Assembly: GCA_022575985.1 (NCBI GenBank)
Contig: JAKSXM010000014.1
Location: 8,804,001-8,868,000 of the forward strand
DNA: 64,000 bases
Reading direction: 5' to 3'
Source: Anagrus nilaparvatae
Lineage: Eukaryota > Arthropoda > Insecta > Hymenoptera > Mymaridae
Position numbers and translations under genes: made by a program
Shown here: positions 44,874-57,249 of the stretch, piece after piece
Numbering within the stretch: position 1 is the first letter of the stretch
How the letters are laid out: each line of letters starts with the position of its first letter
The notes under the pieces: model-generated
What the model saw: only the letters and a program-made list of their open reading frames with translations
Databases searched by the model: none
What the model was told of the DNA's origin: nothing

Positions 44874-45182
44874 AGATTGCTCTCCTGTCACTAGGCTGAG
44901 GGAAGGCAGCGGCCAGTTGCCTAGGCTGCGCGTCCCAAACTGAAGTTACACCTGAAAAGGGAGTTCCGGTTTGGGGCAAACAAGCGCAGGGGGGTTTATA
45001 GTGTGTTTATCCAGTAAGAATCTGGGGCGTAGCCGGCGACCGCGTTCGTCTGTGGTCTCCCAGTTGTACACTTTGTGTAACTGGGCGGTCATGGAAATTT
45101 GCGGGTCTTTAAGGTCCGCAAACACTCCATGGCTGATGCAAGATTCACAAGATTTCCTTTACAAAAAAAAAAAAAAAAAAAA
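42386..45182 (+). mobile_element. R1-clade non-LTR retrotransposon, copy C (5' truncated)
   Basis: Begins inside the endonuclease, runs through RT, a 290-bp 3' UTR and a 20-base A tail (45163-45182). It lies in the AAT repeat of gag, with AATAATAAT on both sides, so the exact target duplication cannot be fixed. Confidence 0.9.
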
Positions 45183-45465
45183 TAATAATAATCCTTTTTT
45201 AAAAAGGACATGTTGATCGCAACAGTAACTATGTACATTGTTATAGCTAAAGAGTCATTCTGATTGGCTCATATAAATTTCATTGTTAATAGGTTAAAAT
45301 TAATTGTTTTATTGTTTATATTATATTTTTATTATTTTTGAGGTTAGTTATAGTTCGTCGAGTAGTTGATATGATTAAAATAATTAAAGTAAGAATAAAT
45401 TTTGGTATTTTAGAAAATAATTAAGGTTGAAAGTTTTTAATCATTCTGCGCGCGACGCGCGCTTA
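45183..45465. other. Unassigned segment between R1 copy C and gag
   Basis: About 280 bp that is neither R1 tail nor gag. Starts after AATAATAAT with TCCTTTTTTTAAAAAGGA-like palindromic sequence and ends with GCGCGCGACGCGCGC before the AAT repeat resumes; possibly another small insertion. Confidence 0.4.
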
Positions 45466-45809
45466 ATAATAGTAATAATAATAATAGAAATAATAATAAC
45501 CAAAATTATAATCAAAATCGCTCATACAATAATAATAATAATCGTCAAAATAATTATCAATGTAGAACAAATGGCTATAAACTGAGATACAATGGTCAAA
45601 ATTACCAAAAAGGATGTACATTATGTGGTAACCCATATCACACTATAAATAACTGTGCCCAACATCAACTTTCACAATTAAATCTTGGAATCTGCATACC
45701 AGCCCTTATGGGGTTACAGGGATCTGGTTATTTACAAACCCCACAAAAATTTCCAACCCAAGGACAACAACAGCAAGCATTACCAATCAATTTCAATCTA
45801 ACCCAATAA
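45466..45809 (+). pseudogene. gag: Gag of Ty3/gypsy copy 2, last part
   Basis: Asn-rich repeat, then a CCHC knuckle CTLCGNPYHTINNC and a Gln-rich tail ending at TAA 45807-45809. Confidence 0.75.
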
Positions 45810-45835
45810 AAACAATATATACAACAACATACACA

Positions 45836-46170
45836 ACATTTTAACATTCGACACAATAAACGAAATTCCAGTTTTAAAATTTTCTGACCAAAAGGGCAAC
45901 TTAAGATACTTGCTTTTGGACACAGGTGCTTCCCTCTCCGTGATACCTGAATGTTGAATGCCAACAATAAATATACTATACATAAACAAAAACGAAATAG
46001 TAATAATTACAGGAATTTCAGACAGACGATAAAGACCATTGGAACATATAATATTTCGCTATTTGATTACCATGTAAATTTCACAATGTACCGAACGACT
46101 TTGCAGTGCAATCAGTCCACGGAATTTTAGAAAGTGATTTTTTGGATAAAAATAATTATTCATAGATTAT
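45836..46170 (+). pseudogene. pol: Aspartic protease region of Pol, copy 2
   Basis: LLLDTGASLSVIPE, with the DTGAS active site at 45919-45933. A stop follows soon after and the distal part is frame-broken. Confidence 0.75.
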
Positions 46171-46188
46171 AAAAAAAAAGTTGTAATT

Positions 46189-48057
46189 TTGAGAAATAAA
46201 GAAATACCATTCTTTTATAAAAATGAAATAGAAGAAGAAATTTTAAATTCAAATTCATCAGATACCCCAAATAAACAGGGAAATGTGCACGTAAAAAATG
46301 CCAGCATTGGAAATATTAAACTAGCAGAAATTAAAGCTGCAGTTTGGCCAACCACAGAAGAAACTAAAACTAATGTAGGACTAGTAGATGCAAACATTTC
46401 TCTATTAAGAAGCCCTAGTTTTATGAAAAATAGATTCCGCAAAATTAATTATTCTAAGGTCAAGGAAAATGACACAAATTCATTTGATACTAATATAAAC
46501 AAAATTTCAAGTATTTCAGAATGCGCTTGTCAGTAAAAAGCTAGCATTAACAACAAAACTGCTGATGTAAGTGCAGTTTGTCATTCTGAAAAAGAAGCTT
46601 CTTTATATAACAATGAATTACATAATATGTTAAATAATATAAAAAATGATGAACAAGATATCTTGAAAACAAATATATTAAATTATGCAATTAAAAAAGG
46701 CAATTTTAACGAAATAAATAATATTTTAATGAATGATATATTACAAAATGATTCAAAAATGCAAACAATTATTAATAAATCGTACGATATAAACATATTA
46801 CAAAATACTGCAGAATTAATAAATAATGATGAAATGATAAATGAAAATATTGCCAAAATATATAAATTAAACTTAAAACAAGAAGACCCTGAAATATCTG
46901 ATGAATCAACAAATTTTAATAATGAAATTAATATAAATATATCAAATCAAATTGAAAATTACGAAATTAAAAATAAAAAACTAAATTTTACTGATTTTAT
47001 AAATCATAATTTTTCTGAAGAAAAATACGAGCAATTTTTAAGTTACCTAAAAGAAAATGAACCAAAAAATCACTCTCCCGAATATATACAAACAATTATG
47101 AGCCAAGAAGCCTTCCCATTAACTTACCTAGACCACATTGAACAAAAAAACAATAGAATTACAAAATTTGTAAATGAAATTTTTACAATAGAAAATAACT
47201 CAATATTAGAAAAACCAAGAGCACAAAAGGTTTTAGATTTAGCAGAATTAGATCATTTAAAAAATACTCCCGAATACCAAACTATGAAAAATCTTATTAA
47301 AGAAAATCATGACGTTTTTCAATTAAAAGACGAAGAATTAAGCCATGCAAATAATATTACTGTAAAAATTCGAACCAAAACTTCAGACCCTGTCTATGTT
47401 AAACAATATTTCATAACTTATGGACAAAGAGCCGAGATAGATCGCCAAATAAAAGAATTACTAGAACAAGATTTAATTGAACCTTCAAACTCACCATATA
47501 ACGCTCCATTATTTTTGATTCCAAAAAAACCAGATAATAAAGGCAACGTTACATACCGCCTTATTTCAGATTTCAGAAAATTAAACAAAGAAATTATTGA
47601 ACCAGAATTCCCAATTCCAAGAGTACAGGAAATTCTAGACGACCTGAAAGACGCAATTTACTTGACATCATTAGATCTTTATTCCGGGTTCTCCAAACTT
47701 CTGATTGATCCTGAAGACCGTGAAAAATTAGCATTCTCAACACATTCTGCACATTATGCCCACAAAAGGCTGCCTTTTGGTTTAAGGAGCAGCCCAAAGA
47801 TATTTGTTCGCCTTATAGCAAGTGTTCTAAAAAATATTCCAAACGTACAAGTATATATCGATGATATTATTATATTTTCTACTGATTTAAAAACACATTT
47901 CATAGCTTTAGAACGAGTAATCCAAAAATTAAGGGAAGCTAACCTAAATATACAAATAAATAAATTTACATTCTTAAAACGAGAACTAATCAATTTAGGA
48001 TTCAAAATTCGGAAAAAGGAATACAGACTGACCCAAAAAAAGTCGAAGCAATTATGA
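46189..48057 (+). pseudogene. pol: Reverse transcriptase of Ty3/gypsy copy 2
   Basis: 46189-46536 and 46627-48057 share a frame, separated by a TAA near 46534. The first 170 residues of the second part are a Lys/Asn-rich linker. RT motifs: SPYNAPLFLIPKK, RLISDFRKLN, LTSLDLYSGF, KRLPFGLRSSP, and YIDDIIIF with the catalytic DD. The frame is lost at 48057, just where copy 1 begins in this window. Confidence 0.9.
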
Positions 48058-48476
48058 AAATAAAACTTTAAAACAAGTCAGAATTTTTAATGGAATTACA
48101 AACTACTACAGAAAATTTATTAAAAACTATGCAAATATAGTTCGTCTTTTGACAAACTTACTAAAGAAGGACACACCATTTAAATGGACGGAAGAAACTC
48201 AAATTTTTAGTAGCAGTTCCTTTTAAAAATCTCGACACACCTACGGTAGCCACGGCATTTATTAACAATTTTGTATGTTATTTCGGATCTCCAAAAATAT
48301 TACCTTCAGACAGAGGCTGTTCATTCATAAGTCACCTAATGAAAGCAGTAGCTAAACGGTTCAAAATAAAGAGAATCACGACTACTAGCTATTTGCCAAC
48401 ATCAAACGGTATGGTAGAACGTTCAAATCATGTAATTACAGAATATCTTAGAAATTACACAAATAAATAAATAAAT
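48058..48476 (+). pseudogene. pol: Deleted RNase H-integrase remnant, copy 2
   Basis: RT end (YYRKFIKNYANI) joins at about 48203 to the integrase core (VAVPFKNLDTPT), removing what copy 1 has at about 266-1794. The core has SDRGCSF and NGMVERSNH, then breaks at about 48475, where copy 1 sequence from about 2066 to 4160 is missing. Confidence 0.85.
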
Positions 48477-49060
48477 ACAAAGAAATAGAAAACCTGCAAA
48501 AAAATATTCTATTCCCTATGGAACGTGAATCGCTATTAAACAGCATAGTGAGATCATTGAATAGCGAAACCTCAATACACCGAGACTTATACCAGAATTT
48601 ACTTACACAAAACTCTATATACACAATCTTAAACAACTTTTACGAAACAGTCATAAGAGATTTTTGGGACTTTAGCTTGACATCAGCAGGAATATTAGGA
48701 ATACTTTCCATATTATATTTCATTAAGTCAATTGTATCAGTAATACTAAATTTTTTTCAACTACAACGAATTTATGGATTTTCATTTTATTTATTGGGAG
48801 CAATTTTTACATCCGTTACTAACTTCCTAATACAACTTTCAAATTACGAAAACAAAAATACAAATAATCATCCAGAAGTCAAAACAAATCCAGCCATAGA
48901 ATATCAAGCTAAAAACGACCAAGTAACAATAAACATGGAACAAAATAATCATAACACACGAAAAATTACCCCCCCTCCAATACCTACCGAAGCTCCCTAC
49001 ACTGAACCAAAACCATACCATTCATTTGATAAAAACTTCAAATTTTATCAAAAAAACTAA
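48477..49060 (+). pseudogene. env: Env C-terminal remnant, copy 2
   Basis: Corresponds to the last 180 residues of the copy 1 env: the membrane segments (SLTSAGILGILSI, FSFYLLGAIF) and Pro-rich tail (PPPIPTEAPYTEP). The signal peptide and ectodomain are gone, so it cannot act as an envelope. Confidence 0.88.
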
Positions 49061-49063
49061 CCA

Positions 49064-49623
49064 ACTACAACTACCTTTTCTCAATATTTCATAAATTTTA
49101 CTATTTTTCTTTTTTTTTCTTTGATTTTCCAAAATCAACTTTTTGACAGTTTAAAATAAAATTTAAAACATCCAAAAGCTAAGCGGTGAGGAATACCTGA
49201 GGTACCAAAGTACTTAAAGTAAGGTAACCTTACACAATTTGAATTAATAGAACAAAATAAAAAATTTTTGTAAATAGTTATTTATAAAAAGATTTTATAA
49301 AAAATTATTATTATAAAAAATTATTATAAAAAAAAATAATCATTATAAAATTTTTGCTAACATTATCTTTTAAGAAAATATATATAAGTTACTATCAATA
49401 TATAAAATAAAATTTTGTAAAATGACAACACTGTAATTTGTAAGATAAACTTGCAAGTCAATGCACTCTAACAAAAAAATAAATGTAAAAATCGCATAAT
49501 AGACTAAACTTTCAATGTAAAATTAATTTTTATAAAATACTCTATAACTAATATTTTATCTGGTTACCAAACCAGATCAAAAATAAAAACTAACATTTTT
49601 ATTTTAGAAACTAGGGGTGGAGA
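49064..49623 (+). other. 3' UTR and polypurine tract, copy 2
   Basis: Matches 4739-5283, including the TCTGGTT/AACCAGA hairpin (49559) and polypurine tract AGGGGTGGAGA before the LTR. Confidence 0.75.
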
Positions 49624-50036
49624 TGTTACGCAATAACTAACAAAAAATAATAAATAATTAATAATAATTTATAAACAATTAATAATAAATAGTAAACAAT
49701 TACCTAAGATAATATTTATAAATAAAATATGTAAATACTATTTTAGCTTATTAATCAAATAGAAAATGTTTTAAGTTAAGAAATAATAACATAATGTTAA
49801 GAAATTATAACATAAGTTAAGAAAGAATAGTTTATTATTACGCAAAATATAACATAAGATTAAATAATAAATAAATAGTTTAGGAAATAATAATATTTAT
49901 ATTTTAAATATTTTGAATAACTTAAAAAAGAAACCATTAGTATATAAGACAATAAAAATGTAATTAAGTCAGTCAGTTAAGATAAATCTCACGTCGTGTA
50001 TCTTTAAATCGTAACTTTATTAATAAACTAGTTTCA
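49624..50036 (+). repeat. 3' LTR of Ty3/gypsy copy 2, truncated
   Basis: Starts TGTTACG (one change from the heptamer) and is cut after GTTTCA, where R1 copy D begins. About 210 bp of the LTR end is missing. Confidence 0.88.
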
Positions 50037-51073
50037 ACTCCGCTGTACCGGTCCCAAGCCCGGAGCCTCATAAGGCTGAGGAAGGAGGAGGGTGGTTCAG
50101 GCCGCCTTTTTTCAAGGTTGAACTAGAATCAAGGATATAGGATATAGCTCTCTGGAACAACTGAGGCTGCCCTATAAATCGGTTCTCATACCTTGTATTT
50201 CTCCGGGGACATGCTCTATGCTTTACCCCATGTGTCCATGTTAGGAATGCCGCAGACTGCTCATAGTTAGTTTATAAGCGGTTCTGGAATAACTGAGGCT
50301 GCCCTATAAACCAGGTTTTATGCCTTGTCTTTCCCTCGAGCATTCTTGAGAAGCATGCAGCCGCAGACTGCTATCCTAAAACTATCCTTCAGGAAGAGGC
50401 GTATTAAAGGGGCTCCAAGGTTTTCTCCAACGTAAGTGCGATATAAGCCACATACAGGGTTGCCTTAGACCTGACGTATTGGCTCTTAGCATGGGAGAAT
50501 TTTACCTCAAGCACAGCGACGGAGCCGATTAAAGGTAGTTGCGAGTCCCGCTAAATCATGACTGCAGGTTGTATTTTTTGGTTTAGTAATGTGTGAAGGT
50601 GATGGGTTATTGGGTTATTGGGAAGTGGCATTGTCATCAGACAAGGAGGAGTAATCCTCCATTCTGTAGGGGATCTATCTATGAAATCAATGCCGTCTGG
50701 TTCCAGAGTAAAATCTGACATCAGCCCTCATGATTCCACTGGTAGATGCCTGACCTGTTCCATGACAGGTATAAAACATTGTGGAATGGTAGCAAACATG
50801 GAAGTGGAAACACTTCACCTGTTAGATTGAGGATTGGCGTCACCGCCTCTAAATCGAAGTCTGTTACATTCCGGATTAATAATCGTATGTGATGTCATCA
50901 GACATGGTGGTGAAAACCCTCCGATCTGTAGGACTATTATTACTGGATGGATGCTGGAAGCTGATAGAAACTCTCTGTCAGCGACTAACTTAAATCCTTC
51001 AATAATACTCTGAAGGGTACTCTTACCCAACTAAGGGCTCTTTGTCCAGGGACACAGGTTTATTTTATGATCA

Positions 51074-52110
51074 ATGCTAAATAAATTCAGTGAATTACCC
51101 CAGGTTGATACCCCTCTTATAGAGGATAATTCAACCTCTGATTCCGATCAAGTGAAAGCCTTGATGGTCAGAGCCGGAGACACGGATTCTGCGGGTCTCC
51201 AATTTAGCATTTCCCAGCAGCAAGGGCAGAACACCACACCCACAGAAAAAAGGAAAAGAAGAAAAAGAAAAAAAAGTTTGAAAGAAAGGAGGCAGGAGGC
51301 TCGTAAAAATCAAGAGCAGGAACAAAAGAAGCAGCAGGAGAAGCAGCAGCCACAAATAACTGCAGCGGCAGCAAACCTGTGGCAGGGGGAAGAGAATAAA
51401 AGAAGAAAAAAAAAAGCCGCAGAAGAAGGAAGGAGATGGCGTATCTCCTCCTTCCGAGGCGACAGAAAAAGGCAGGAGAAAGAAGCGCCAGAACTGGCGC
51501 ATAAGTATCTCTAAGCTTAAGGAGGCTCTAACAATAAAGCCTCCTGAAGGGAAGTCTTATGCAACAGCCCTGCTGGAGATCAAAAGAGGTGTCCAACTAA
51601 AGGATTCGGGGACTGCGGTTCTTTGAATCCAGAAAACCCAGGATGGCAGCGTCCTAATAGAGCTGAGCTCGTCGAAAGACCGGCACAAACTATTAGACGC
51701 TGTCAAGACGGTCGCAGGCCCAGAAAGTAAAGTCAAGGAACTGATTCCCCACCTAACTGTGGAGATCAGAAGCCTAGATGGTACTACTGGTAGCGACGAA
51801 GTGAGGCAGGTGATAAAGGAGGCAACCAAGCTGCAGAACGATGACGACATAAAAGTCACCATCTTCAAGGCTAAGGGCACTAAGGCGGATATGGCGATCG
51901 TAGACCTACCAGAAGCCACCGCACTAAAATTGACCAAAAAAGGCCGGCTAAATAATGGCTAGTCATGTAAGGGCGTCAACCGAAAATTTGCGTGTTTTAA
52001 ATGTGGCGTTTAGCAGAATGCTTCCTCTCCAGAGAAAGAGCTAACAAGGCCCCGACCGACCACCTTCCAGGATGCAGAGCATGAAAGTGTAAGGCACTTA
52101 CGGCAAGGAA
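51074..52110 (+). pseudogene. R1-type ORF1, copy D
   Basis: MLNKFSELPQVDTPLIED start, then a Lys/Glu/Arg-rich coiled region, a frameshift near 51430, the conserved EIRSLDGTTGSDEVRQVIKE stretch (about 51760), and a deletion at about 51960 that removes most of the first CCHC knuckle seen in copy B. Stop codons at 51622 and 51959. Confidence 0.82.
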
Positions 52111-52116
52111 GATAAA

Positions 52117-53930
52117 GTGTCATCGGTAATGTTCGGAGTCCTGCAAGGGAATATGAAAAAAACCATTCTTGCTGACCTTTTGCTCGATCAGCTCGCGGGC
52201 AAGACAGACTCTAGCGTCGTCTTGCTATCCGAGCCGCTTCGCAATAGGAACCAGCAATTCAGGTTAACCGATGACACAGGCCAGTGCGCTATTTGGCTAC
52301 GATTTCGTGCTCAGACGTCTATGTCCCGACATGGAAAAGGCAACTGCCACGTCTGGGCAAAGTGCGGAGATACAACTTTCATTAGTTTTTATTTGTCACC
52401 GAATGAAACTATTGGGGTGTTCACCGCAAAGCTGGCCTCATTGGAGGAAACGATAAGGGAAGTTTCTGGCAATATCATATTTGATGGAGACTTAAATGCC
52501 AGGGCCGTGGAATAGGGAATGTTAACCACGAACTGTAGGGGAACGTTGATCCTAGAGATGACCGCTAGAATTGATCTGGTGGTCATGAACTCTGGGAACA
52601 ATCCAACCTACGTAAATCCAGGCTTTGGCGAATCGATCCCTAATGTCACTTTTGCCTCGGCCGGGCTGGCAGGAAGAGTGGGCGGTTGGAGTCTGATGGA
52701 TGGAGTTAATGGCGACGACCATAATTACATCACCTTCAAAGTGCGTGATAGGGTCGTTAATCGGCCCCCGTACAAAAAGCGCTCACTAGGCTCGAATGTG
52801 TCAAAGATGGACGAGGACAGTTTTGTGGATTATCTTCGCGAAGAGTTCTCGTCCATCCCAGCCTGGCATGGAGGACCGACCACCCTGCGAGAGGCAGAGA
52901 CTCTTGTCAAGAGGGTAACTGCTCTTCTGAGGGGAGCTTGCGATGTCTCTATGCCACGTAAACGGCCCTGGAAGGGTAATAGAAGCGTGTACTGGTGCAG
53001 TGAAGAAATTGCGGAGCTTAGATGGCTATGTCACAGTGCAAGCAGAAGACGGCAAAGAGCGCATGGCCGCCCAGAGCTGGCTACGCGCTCTGAAGATTAC
53101 AAGGAAGTCAAGCACAGGCTGGCTAAAGCTATCCGCCTCAGCAAGGCGCCCTGTCTTCGGTCCCTAAGAGATGATGTCAACAGCGACCCGTGGGGCCTGG
53201 GATATAAGGTTGTCATGGGCAAACTTAAGTCCGGATGTGACAACACGATGGATGAAGCAGCGACCAAAAAAATAGTGGACGCTCTCTTCCCGGATCATCC
53301 AAACCAACAACACCCGGGTTTGGATGTCCCAAGGGAGCAAGTTCCGCTATTTATCGAGGCGGAGATGCTTTAGGCAATTAGGTCAATGAAAAATGGGAAA
53401 CGCGAGGACCAGACGGAATACCCGCGGAAGCCCTTAAGGCGGCTGCAAAGGTAATCCCTGGTCTCCTGCTTGGCATGTTTAATGCGTGCCTCGTGGCAGG
53501 CGCCTTTCCAAGGGACTGGAAAGTGGCCCGTCTGGCTTTGACAAACAAGGGAAAGGGTGAACCAGGATCTCCATCATCTTACAGACTATTGTGTATGTTA
53601 AATACCATTGGCAAGGTGATGGAGAGCATGGTCAGAGGAAGATTGCAGCAGGCAATTAGGTAAGAAGGTGACCTTAGCGACGACCAATACGGCTTTCATG
53701 AGGGGCTTTCATGGATCGGTGCCATCGAGCAGGTCGTGAAGGTGGTTATGAGGGCCAGACAAGTACGGCCGGATATTAAACCGGACGTCCTGCTTGTCAC
53801 GTTGGATGTGAAAAACGCATAACACTTGGCTAAGTAGGACGATATGTTTCACTCCCTCGAGCATGTATTCAGAGTCCCAGATTATCTGAGAATTATACTC
53901 AGAGACAACCTCCGGGACCGATATCAGCGC
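52117..53930 (+). pseudogene. R1-type ORF2, copy D
   Basis: Endonuclease start MSSVMFGVLQGNMKKT, DGDLNARAVE (stop after it at 52513), GDDHNYITF (the SDH motif reads DDH), linker, then RT fragments to KVVMRARQ and VTLDVKN. Stops at 53371 and 53660, among others. Ends before the YxDD motif. Confidence 0.85.
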
Positions 53931-54316
53931 AAATTTACCTTTATCTTTAATTAAATTCGAAATAATTTAGTAGTTTAATTAATTACTTATATATAAAAAA
54001 AAAATCTTAATGATATTTATAGTTCCTTTTTTTTGTGTGTGCTATACCTGTATTATAACATAAAATTTATCACAGACATCATCTAAAGCTATACATCTTT
54101 TTATATTTTGCAAACACTCAATAACATTAAAACTAAATAATTTTGATTTTTTATAAGAAAATCCATGTTCTTTAGAAATGAAAATATATATAATACAATA
54201 AAAAATTAAAAAAAAAATAAAAAATATTTATACGTCTGAAATGTTATTCATACGTATGAACTGTTTAACTAAGAAACCGTTACTACGAGTAGTAAGGATA
54301 GCGATAGTTCATAGCG
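53931..54316. other. No gene seen; AT-rich
   Basis: Nothing supported. Confidence 0.5.
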
Positions 54317-54635
54317 ACCGTTTCAGTAGCAATAGTTTTTATGGTTACTATTTCCATAACAACCGTTACGATGTTTACCGTTTCCATAACAACCGTTGCT
54401 ATGGTTATCATCCCCCATAGCAACCGCTGCTACGGTTACAAATTCCATAACAACCGTTTCCATGGTTACTGTTTCCATAGCAACCGTTGCTATGGTTACA
54501 ATTTCTATAACAACCGTTAGCATGGCTACCGTCTCCATAGCAGCCGTTATTACCGTTTCCATAGCAACCGTTACCATGGTTACCAGTTCCATAACACCTG
54601 TTACCATGGTTACTGTTTCTATAGCAACCTTTACT
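54317..54635. repeat. 30-bp minisatellite of X-box-like palindromes
   Basis: About ten units of the form GTTTCCATAGCAACC then GTTACCATGGTTACC. Each half-unit is close to the RFX-factor X-box (GTNRCC...RGYAAC), e.g. CCATAGCAAC and GTTACCATGG. The open frames on both strands are repeat by-products. Confidence 0.8.
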
Positions 54636-54644
54636 ATAAGTGGT

Positions 54645-54780
54645 GATCACGTGATAAACACGTAATTATCACGTGATATTCACGTGGTGATCACGTGATA
54701 ACCATATAGTCATCACGTAGTAACGTGGTAACGTGGTAACATAGGTAACATAACATTGTAACATAACATCACGTGGTAAC
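54645..54780. promoter_or_regulatory. Cluster of CACGTG E-boxes
   Basis: CACGTG at 54648, 54670, 54681, 54692 and 54770, four of them in the longer form ATCACGTGAT or similar, plus partial copies (AACGTGG). Binding by bHLH-zip factors is inference; no downstream gene is visible, so a simple repeat is equally possible. Confidence 0.45.
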
Positions 54781-57096
54781 CTGCCTACAGCGGCGATTAT
54801 ATATTTATAGTATAGGTAGAATATCCATATAGATATAGTGCCGGTTTACGTGTTAAAAATAAAATATTCACGATACTTGGTTATATAACATCAAATCTGA
54901 TTATTGGTATTAAATTTTTTTTGGTCAATTTTACTAAATATAACATTGCTCCTCCAATAAAATAATAAAGTGCTCGCAATATAAAACTTAATATTGCTTC
55001 TATATTTCAGAAAGTCCTAGAATTATTGCTTGTAGCTATATTTATGAATAATAATCTAATCCGGTGTATTGAATAACGCAGGAAAAATAAGAATTAAAAT
55101 TTTTTTTTTGACCAATAATAACAGTGTTAATATAAATCTATTAAAACAATTCGCGGATATATAGGACGACCGTGATTTAAAATTCTAACAAGTATATATA
55201 AAATACAATATATACAATATACAAATGTATATAACATACAATAATCAGAATAACTAATCAGTCGAGTTAAATAAGTTAGTCATATTTAAAAGTAACATAA
55301 AAATTAAACAGGTGAAAATTAATTATTTTATTTCATGAGAATCAGTTATATTCCACATATATTAATTTATCAATTAACATTAGGATAGAGTTTTAAGATA
55401 CATATATATTCTAAATCTATACTCAACATACATAAGGTTTGGTCTTTGTATTAATATTTATATCATGTATTAATAGATATTTACTCATTTATTATAATAT
55501 CGACGGTAGTAATTAATTTTTCTTTATGCCTTTTATATTTTTTGCTCCAGAATGCGCGTATGAATGAGATATGAATATGAAAACTAACACTCGCTACTCA
55601 ACTTTCCACTTTTTAAGTATTCTATCAATAATCAATAAGATTACAATAAGTCAATGTAACCATTAATAATAAGAAAAAATATTTACTGTATTAGCAAAAA
55701 AAACATATACAAAAAAAATTATAAAAAAATATTTAAATAATAAAATTATTAATAAATAAAAAAATATATTAGATAAAAGCATTTTTACAATATAACTAAA
55801 TTTCTTATGTATGTCTAAAAAATAGATGTACATAACAAACAAGAACATGGGAGTTTTATTTTTTTTCAATTAGTCTTAAAATTTTAATCATTTGATGTAT
55901 GGCATTAGGCATTAATATTATAAACTATAACAATAAAATATCATCATAGATATTTTTTTTTGTATTAGATGTAATAACTTTTTATATTTATTCTAATAAA
56001 ATTATCATTTAATAGACGTCTTAAATACCTATATAACTCTAATTACATACTATTGATGTTCATTTGGCCTAACAATATTATTAATTCATATAACCTGCTA
56101 TTTAATTACATTGGCAATGACAGTAACAGTTTTTATTAATATTTAGATATAGCGAAGAGTTTCAATACTTAAAAAACGTTTTAGTAACTTGATTTTTTTT
56201 AATTTTTCTCAAACATTATTATATAATGACAAATAGTTAGGAGGCCGTTATAATAAAAATTTATATATTCTGAAATTAAAATGTAATTAGTATAAGAACT
56301 AGATTGAGATTATAATATTTAGATAAATTATAACGCATATTACAATTTCCATTATTTTTTTGTGTGTTTATATTCTGCATTTTTTAATTTTATATTATAA
56401 TCATGTAATTCTGTATATTCTTACTAATATTTATTATAAATTTTACTATAAGCATAATATAATTAGGGAAAAATGTAATCCCGTAATTTGATGTAATGAT
56501 TATTCTTTTTATTATCATTAAAATATTTAACTATAGTAAATAGGAAGTCTATTTAAAATTTATACAACCGATTATTGAAAAGATAAGTTTTTTTCTTAGT
56601 ACAAATGATAAATAAAGTAAAATTTAAAGTGAAACAAAAACACAAGCTCACTGAAATGAATTGAATTGCTTTTCCATATGAGAAAAAATTTTTTTTGAGA
56701 CTCTCTGAATCCCAAATGATAAGTTAGTATTGTAAACATTTGGTGTAAAAACTGCGGGTATAAATTAAAGGAGTAGGTGAACTGCGTACAGGAATTCATG
56801 TTTTTAGGGAAAACGAAATAAATTTTTTTTTAATGATTCGTCTAGTATATTGAAGCTGATAATTTTTTTTACTTTATTATATATATAATTTTAAATACAC
56901 AAAGATTTTATAGTAGAATTGGGTAATGTATTCAAAATTAGTACATAATTTTACAGATAAAGTTTGAGTCTTGAACAGGCATTGGAACTTGATGTTTAAA
57001 AATATAAATCTATTGAATTTTTGCATAAAGTTTGTTCTGGTATTTTGAATTTTCTTTTACATAAATATTTTTCTTTTTTCTCTTAGTTTCATATAA
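54781..57096. other. No gene seen; very AT-rich
   Basis: Long AT-rich intergenic stretch with homopolymer runs; open frames are short and of low complexity. Confidence 0.5.
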
Positions 57097-57249
57097 GGGT
57101 TGATATTCCTCAAGTGTATGAGGTCCTAATTCTTGGGTCTTCAAATTGGTTCCAAAATATTTTTCCCTTAAAGTACTATCGAAAACAAGTTACCTCCTTA
57201 ATTTTTAGCCTCCTAGGTCTTCTACTTGATTTTTTAAAGCCGTATTAGT

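Larger units (their letters stand above)
37799..50036 (+). mobile_element. Env-bearing Ty3/gypsy element, copy 2
   Basis: Order: 5' LTR, long leader, gag, protease, RT, deleted integrase, env remnant, polypurine tract, 3' LTR cut at 50036. It is the sister of copy 1 at 1-5905. R1 copy C is inserted in gag. It supplies the gag/protease/RT missing from copy 1 in this window, but is itself inactive. Confidence 0.9.
50037..53930 (+). mobile_element. R1-clade non-LTR retrotransposon, copy D (3' end missing)
   Basis: 5' UTR about 50037-51073, ORF1, ORF2 up to the middle of RT; homology to copy B stops abruptly at 53930 (GATATCAGCGC). A 3' loss is not how these elements normally truncate, so a later deletion or rearrangement joined it to the DNA at 53931. 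The 5' UTR has two imperfect repeats (ATCAGACA...TCTGTAGG) at 50636 and 50896. Confidence 0.85.

Noticed and set aside
54323..54665. Protein-coding genes in the 30-bp minisatellite, on both strands
   Set aside because: A repeat unit whose length is a multiple of three opens several frames at once; the products are pure low-complexity repeats.
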